Made by a program: the position numbers and the translations under genes | The notes under the pieces: generated by a model | Told to the model about the DNA's origin: nothing | Databases searched by the model: none | The model's input: only the letters and a program-made list of their open reading frames with translations | Shown here: positions 60,427-64,000 of the stretch, in pieces | Layout of the letters: every line of letters starts with the position of its first letter | Position numbering within the stretch: position 1 is the stretch's first letter | Source: JARBUG01 sp035628915 | GTDB lineage: Bacteria; Bacillota; Sulfobacillia; Symbiobacteriales; Symbiobacteriaceae | Direction: 5' to 3' | Length of the DNA: 64,000 nt | Assembly (NCBI GenBank): GCA_035628915.1 | Contig: DASPIW010000052.1 | Location: 101,061-165,060 of the forward strand

Positions 60427-60501
60427 AAAAAGACCACCCCCCTCCGCATATACTGCAGAAGAACAGTGGTCTTTCAAAACGTGATCTGGTAACGCTGCGA
60501 C
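60427..60501 (-). terminator. Terminator of the tRNA cluster (copy 2 of repeated unit)
   Basis: On the minus strand AAAGACCAC and GTGGTCTTT arms flank a long loop and TTTTTC follows; about 45 bases beyond the last tRNA. Related in sequence to 59451-59520. Confidence 0.65.
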
Positions 60502-60544
60502 CGCATGGTTGGACGTGGCGCTGCGCTACCTGACGCTGTAAGTG

Positions 60545-60621
<77 letters not shown>

Positions 60622-60691
60622 ATTGAACAAATGGTCGGCCCTTTCGTGGTTGCTCCGCAACCGACTGCCGGGCGACCATTTCTTTCACAAA

Positions 60692-60768
60692 TGGTCGGGC
60701 TGACAGGATTTGAACCTGCGACCTCTTCCACCCCAAGGAAGCGCGCTACCAAGCTGCGCCACAGCCCG
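60692..60768 (-). tRNA. tRNA-Pro (GGG)
   Basis: Acceptor CGGGCTG/CAGCCCG, anticodon loop TTGGGGT, anticodon GGG, encoded CCA. D and T arms almost equal those of the neighbouring tRNA-Pro(CGG), indicating duplication. Confidence 0.95.
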
Positions 60769-60801
60769 ATGAACATGGGCCGGGTGGTCCCGGCCCGAAC
60801 C

Positions 60802-60892
<91 letters not shown>

Positions 60893-60926
60893 AGAATATC
60901 ACTCCGCCATGGTCAGTGACGGAGTC

Positions 60927-61002
60927 TGGCGCGCCGGGCAGGATTCGAACCTACGACCACCTGATTCGTAGTCAGGTACTCTATCCACTGAGCTACCGGC
61001 GC
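60927..61002 (-). tRNA. tRNA-Arg (ACG)
   Basis: Acceptor GCGCCGG/CCGGCGC, anticodon loop CTACGAA, anticodon ACG (A34 probably edited to inosine), encoded CCA. Confidence 0.95.
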
Positions 61003-61032
61003 ATCCCGTCCGGTCGTTGCCGACCGGACACC

Positions 61033-61108
61033 TGGTGGAGCTAAGGGGATTCGAACCCCTGGCCTCGTGGGTGCGATCCACGCGCTCTCCCAACTGAGCT
61101 ATAGCCCC
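61033..61108 (-). tRNA. tRNA-Ala (CGC)
   Basis: Acceptor GGGGCTA/TAGCTCC with a G-U pair at 3-70 of the alanine identity, anticodon loop ATCGCAC, anticodon CGC, encoded CCA. Confidence 0.95.
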
Positions 61109-61136
61109 GGATGCAAGTATTGGGTTGTAGGGAAAG

Positions 61137-61213
61137 TGGCGGAGGCGACGGGATTCGAACCCGCGGTCTCGGCCGTGACAGGGCCGCATGTTAGGCCACT
61201 ACACCACGCCTCC
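61137..61213 (-). tRNA. tRNA-Asp (GTC)
   Basis: Acceptor GGAGGCG/CGCCTCC, anticodon loop CTGTCAC, anticodon GTC, discriminator G and encoded CCA. Confidence 0.95.
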
Positions 61214-61276
61214 GTGCTTTCGGCGCAGCAAGTGCGCCTGTGTCGCACCCTGCCGGCCGAAGGCCGGTAGGGGATC

Positions 61277-61352
<76 letters not shown>

Positions 61353-61386
61353 ATATGAAGGTTGACCGGAACCGGACGCAAGGGCA

Positions 61387-61392
61387 ATTATA
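61387..61392 (-). promoter_or_regulatory. Possible internal promoter in the tRNA cluster
   Basis: TATAAT on the minus strand between tRNA-Gly and tRNA-Ala(GGC), with only a weak TTGCGC 17 bases upstream. Confidence 0.45.
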
Positions 61393-61434
61393 TCAAGTTC
61401 CCGACACTAGCGCAACAAGCAATTTCAGGGACTT

Positions 61435-61510
61435 TGGAGCGGGCGACGGGATTCAAACCCGCGGCCTGTACCTTGGGAGGGTACCGCTCTATCAGCTGAG
61501 CTACGCCCGC
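61435..61510 (-). tRNA. tRNA-Gly (CCC)
   Basis: Acceptor GCGGGCG/CGCCCGC, anticodon loop CTCCCAA, anticodon CCC, discriminator T, encoded CCA. First gene of the cluster. Confidence 0.95.
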
Positions 61511-61580
61511 ATTTGCGCCTGCGGCCTGAAAACCGCACAGTGGCTGCCTTGGCGGCCTTGAAAACCGCTGGCGAGAAGTA

Positions 61581-61609
61581 ATGTTACTATATCGCGGAAG
61601 CGTATGCAA
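61581..61609 (-). promoter_or_regulatory. Candidate promoter of the tRNA cluster
   Basis: TTGCAT (61604-61609) and TAACAT (61581-61586) on the minus strand, 17-base spacer, about 70 bases before tRNA-Gly. Confidence 0.45.
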
Positions 61610-61737
61610 CCCCGCAGACTTTACCAGTCCAAATGCGGGCAGCAGCAACCCTCCCCGAACGGGGAGTACCTGTCAGACAGCGGGTTGGCTACATTGAACG
61701 CAGGTACGGCACGGTATGTCGCAAAGGAGGCCACTGT

Positions 61738-63387
61738 ATGCGGCTCAGAAATCTGCCGGGTGTCCTGCTGCTCGCCTGCCTTCTGATTCTGCTGGCGGTT
61801 CCTGCCCAAGGAGCGGACCCGAATGTCGGTAGAGAGCCCGTTTCGGTCGTGCGCATCACGAGCGACGGGAAGCTGAAGAACGGGGCAGTCATCAGTGCCA
61901 ACGGTTCAGCCGTCGCCTGGTTCCAGGAAGGTGAAGGCTACTCCGACCTCCTCATGTTCGCGGCCGCCGACGGCAGCACGGGGACCAAGACCCTGCTCAC
62001 AACCGACCCGAAGACTGACTCCATCAACGGCGTGTACGGGCCTCAATACAAAGCGGACGACAACCTCTATCACATCACCCTCCGCAGCCAGCACATTCAG
62101 ATCTCGGCCGACGGCAGCCTGATCGTGCTGGAAAGCACTGAGCACTACAGCGGCGGCTGGCTTTACGGTTTCATCGTCGTCCATACGGGCACCGGCGAGA
62201 TCAAGTACGTGGCCGAAGCCTATCCCGGCGGCATGGGCTTTCGGGCCGTCAACACTTACGGGGGCGCCCAATCCGTGGGCGAAGGCTACTATGCCGTCAG
62301 CGGCGACGGCCGTACGATTCTCTTCCTGGCCGAAGGAAAAGCAGACAATGCGAGGCAATCGCTGCTCGTCGCGCTCGATATCGCCTCCGGTCAGGCCCGG
62401 CGGGTCGCGGGCTACACATCGCTGACGCCGCAAGTGGTCAACGAAGCCGACCCGAAAGGCAGCTATTCCGGCCCCTGGGTCAGTCCGACCGGGGCTAAGG
62501 TGGCCTTCAGCACCTATTCCAACTGGGTGACCGACCTGTTCGTGGGCGACTTCGGTTCGACCGGGGGCGCCCCGCAGCGGATCGAGACGCTGCAGACCGG
62601 CTCCACCCCCCGGTTCACCGCCGGCGGCGAATATCTGGTGGCCCGTCATCCAGACACCGCCACCAGCACGTTCTGGCCTGCAGAGGGCGGCGCCCCGGTC
62701 AAAGTTGAACACCGAGACGCCTTTACGATCCCCTTCTACGACGGCATGGCCGGACTGGTAGAGGTGCCCATCTGGGCCGGCAGTATCCAGGAAGTGCGGG
62801 TGATCCGTCCCGGGGCCGCCGCCGTGATGCTGAAGCCCGGTGAAATGGGGCTCCCCGGCGGCTGGTCGTTGGGTGTGCCGGGACTCGCCAGCACCTTCCA
62901 CTGGACGCTGGCTGACGCCTACGGCAAGAGAGTGCTCCTCTCCCTCGTCACCGCCGATGCCAAGAGCCAGGATCTCTACGTTCTGACGCTGCAGCCCACC
63001 GCCTTGACCGCGCCGCTCCGGATCATCCTGAAAATCGACTCGACCCTGGTCCGCACCGGCGGCAAGACCGTAACGCTGGATGTGGCCCCGTTCGTCCAGA
63101 ACGGCCGCACGCTGGTGCCGCTGCGGTTTATCGGGGAGCAGTTGGGGGCGACGATCGGCTGGGACCAGGCGGAGCAGCGGGTGACCTACACCAAGGGCAG
63201 CACCGTCATCCAGCTCTGGATTGGCCGGCAGGAAGCGCTCGTCGACGGCCAGTCCTTCATGCTGGACGTCGCACCGCAGGTGGTGAGCGGTAGGACGATG
63301 GTGCCCGTCCGCTTTGTGGCGCAGGCCTTGGGCGCCACCACCGAGTGGAACGGGGAGACGTCCGAGGTGACCATCACAGCGCAATAG
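61738..63387 (+). CDS. Secreted beta-propeller protein with C-terminal stalk domain
   Basis: 549 residues. Signal peptide (core VLLLACLLILLAVPAQGA), then about 400 residues with TolB/WD-like repeats (AVISANGSAVAWFQ, IQISADGSLIVLES, YAVSGDGRTILFLAE, WVSPTGAKVAFSTYS) that predict a propeller, and finally a copper-amine-oxidase-N-like stalk domain with paired TLVPLRFIGEQLGATIGWD and TMVPVRFVAQALGATTEWN. This last domain is the same type as in the protein at 18990-19484. A surface-bound binding role is likely. ATG with AAAGGAGG seven bases upstream; the 35-codon extension upstream is not supported. Confidence 0.87.
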   Translation: MRLRNLPGVLLLACLLILLAVPAQGADPNVGREPVSVVRITSDGKLKNGAVISANGSAVAWFQEGEGYSDLLMFAAADGSTGTKTLLTTDPKTDSINGVYGPQYKADDNLYHITLRSQHIQISADGSLIVLESTEHYSGGWLYGFIVVHTGTGEIKYVAEAYPGGMGFRAVNTYGGAQSVGEGYYAVSGDGRTILFLAEGKADNARQSLLVALDIASGQARRVAGYTSLTPQVVNEADPKGSYSGPWVSPTGAKVAFSTYSNWVTDLFVGDFGSTGGAPQRIETLQTGSTPRFTAGGEYLVARHPDTATSTFWPAEGGAPVKVEHRDAFTIPFYDGMAGLVEVPIWAGSIQEVRVIRPGAAAVMLKPGEMGLPGGWSLGVPGLASTFHWTLADAYGKRVLLSLVTADAKSQDLYVLTLQPTALTAPLRIILKIDSTLVRTGGKTVTLDVAPFVQNGRTLVPLRFIGEQLGATIGWDQAEQRVTYTKGSTVIQLWIGRQEALVDGQSFMLDVAPQVVSGRTMVPVRFVAQALGATTEWNGETSEVTITAQ

Positions 63388-63401
63388 CTGCAAGAACAGG
63401 A

Positions 63402-63434
63402 AAGCCGCTGCATGGCAACCATGCAGCGGTTTTT
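63402..63434. terminator. Bidirectional terminator
   Basis: CCGCTGCATGG and CCATGCAGCGG arms with a 3-base loop, followed by TTTTT on the plus strand; it serves the propeller gene and possibly the convergent small gene. Confidence 0.88.
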
Positions 63435-63437
63435 GGC

Positions 63438-63632
63438 TTACTTTTTGTCGGGCTTGAACGGCCCGGGCTCAATATGCTCTTTCAGAATCGGGATCACTTT
63501 CGGGTCGCCCCCATGCAGGCGCAGGGGCTTGCGCCGGGCCCCGCTCTCGAGCATTCGCTCCAGCTTCATCACTTTGAACGCTACGAAGCCAAGCCCCAGA
63601 AGCATCAGTAGCTCAATGGGCGGAATCTTCAT
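63438..63632 (-). CDS. Small membrane-anchored protein, 64 aa
   Basis: Unknown family. One N-terminal hydrophobic helix (IELLMLLGLGFVAFKVM), then a basic and proline-containing tail (ARRKPLRLHGGDPKVIP) ending KPDKK. The start is well supported: GAGGAGG nine bases before ATG. It stands alone. Confidence 0.72.
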   Translation of the reverse strand: MKIPPIELLMLLGLGFVAFKVMKLERMLESGARRKPLRLHGGDPKVIPILKEHIEPGPFKPDKK

Positions 63633-63888
63633 CTACTTTTCCTCCTCGTGACACATTCTATGTTTAAGACGAAAGACCTGGCGTTCAGGTCCATGCCCTC
63701 GACGCGAGGGCAGGTCCGTGATCGCTGTTTCGCGGCTGCGTTGGGACCAAGTGTAACGCTTCGGGCCTTCATTGATGTAACCAGCAGCGCCTGAAGGGAC
63801 GGGTTTCCTGCCACCGAGCCTGACGGTGCGGTTTGACGGAGCCGCCGGCAGACCGCGGTCAAGTCAGAGCCGGGGTGGCTTCCCGGGC
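63633..63888. other. Stretch without recognised gene
   Basis: About 250 bp between the 64-aa gene and the group II intron end. Open frames exist on both strands but none has a convincing ribosome binding site or family signature. It should hold the 3' exon of the intron. Confidence 0.5.
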
Positions 63889-64000
63889 GAGTAGCCCCGG
63901 GGAGTTACACCCCGAGGCTCTCTCAGAACCGGACGTGAACCTCTCAGCTCATCCGGCTCCCATTATCCAGCCGAGGGCAGGATCCCCCATTGCCAGTGTG
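63889..64000 (-). mobile_element. 3' end of a group II intron (domains V and VI), rest beyond window
   Basis: On the minus strand, 63926-63959 is a 34-nt hairpin beginning GAGCCGGATGAG and ending CACGTCCGGTTC. This is the form of group II intron domain V, with its AGC triad, a GAGA tetraloop and a two-base bulge. Directly 3' lies a second hairpin (GCCTCGGGG ... CCCCGGGGC, 63889-63922) as expected of domain VI. The maturase gene would lie to the right of the window. The exact 3' splice site is not fixed; about 63885 is my estimate. Confidence 0.75.

Noticed and set aside
63629..63862. 77-aa minus-strand open frame before the intron end
   Set aside because: No ribosome binding site and no recognisable family; it overlaps the start of the supported 64-aa gene.

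Overview
The window looks like a chromosomal segment of a high-GC, spore-forming member of the Bacillota, most like Symbiobacterium. This is an inference from gene content, not from a database search. The pointers are sporulation genes (SpoIID-like, YunB, SigI/RsgI, a CotS-like kinase), an S-layer-homology protein, a tyrosyl T-box leader, the ruvCAB-queA-tgt-yajC order typical of Firmicutes, and frequent GTG/TTG starts after strong GGAGG ribosome binding sites. Almost all of the DNA is coding. Most genes are on the minus strand in short operons.

Layout. 1-11.1 kb, minus strand: a partial glutamate dehydrogenase, then the Holliday-junction/queuosine operon ruvC-ruvA-ruvB ... queA-tgt-GNAT-yajC, interrupted between ruvB and the SpoIID-like gene by a SigI sigma factor and its membrane anti-sigma factor RsgI, which carries a very long charged repeat tail. 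11.2-20.2 kb: an LCP-family gene, two JAMM metalloproteases with a MoeB/ThiF-type E1 enzyme, an NlpC/P60-like protein translationally coupled to a large serine recombinase, a nine-heme cytochrome c with two perfect CRP/FNR-type palindromes upstream, and small envelope genes. 20.2-30 kb: nadE, an M20 amidohydrolase, a DsbA-like protein with an in-frame TGA at its redox motif (a probable selenoprotein), sulfate assimilation (sat, cysH, cysK), an SLH protein, and a pair of overlapping ThiF-like genes with complementary losses.

30-39 kb: an ABC-exporter operon with two small paralogous proteins, a methyltransferase and an acetyltransferase, preceded by a strong promoter, a 28-codon ORF and two terminator-like hairpins; yunB; tyrS with a T-box; and a class A penicillin-binding protein. 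39-48 kb: coupled GGDEF and HD-GYP genes for cyclic-di-GMP turnover, an HD phosphohydrolase, a two-component system and mutS2. 48-60.3 kb: polX with two companion genes, two family 2 glycosyltransferases with a CotS-like kinase, an ABC-F ATPase with an attenuator-type leader, a GH26-like lipoprotein and a tandem cupredoxin lipoprotein. 60.5-61.5 kb: eight tRNA genes. The right edge holds a propeller/stalk-domain secreted protein and the 3' end (domains V and VI) of a group II intron that continues beyond the window.

Functional themes are DNA repair, sulfur assimilation possibly linked to ubiquitin-like E1/JAMM chemistry, cell envelope and sporulation, cyclic-di-GMP signalling, and RNA-level control (T-box, SECIS-like hairpin, two attenuator-like leaders). 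Intergenic repeats of about 300-340 bp occur at 12.3 and 39.2 kb, and an ACACAGATT-type inverted repeat lies at 43.7 kb. No CRISPR array, rRNA, complete insertion sequence or replication origin was seen.
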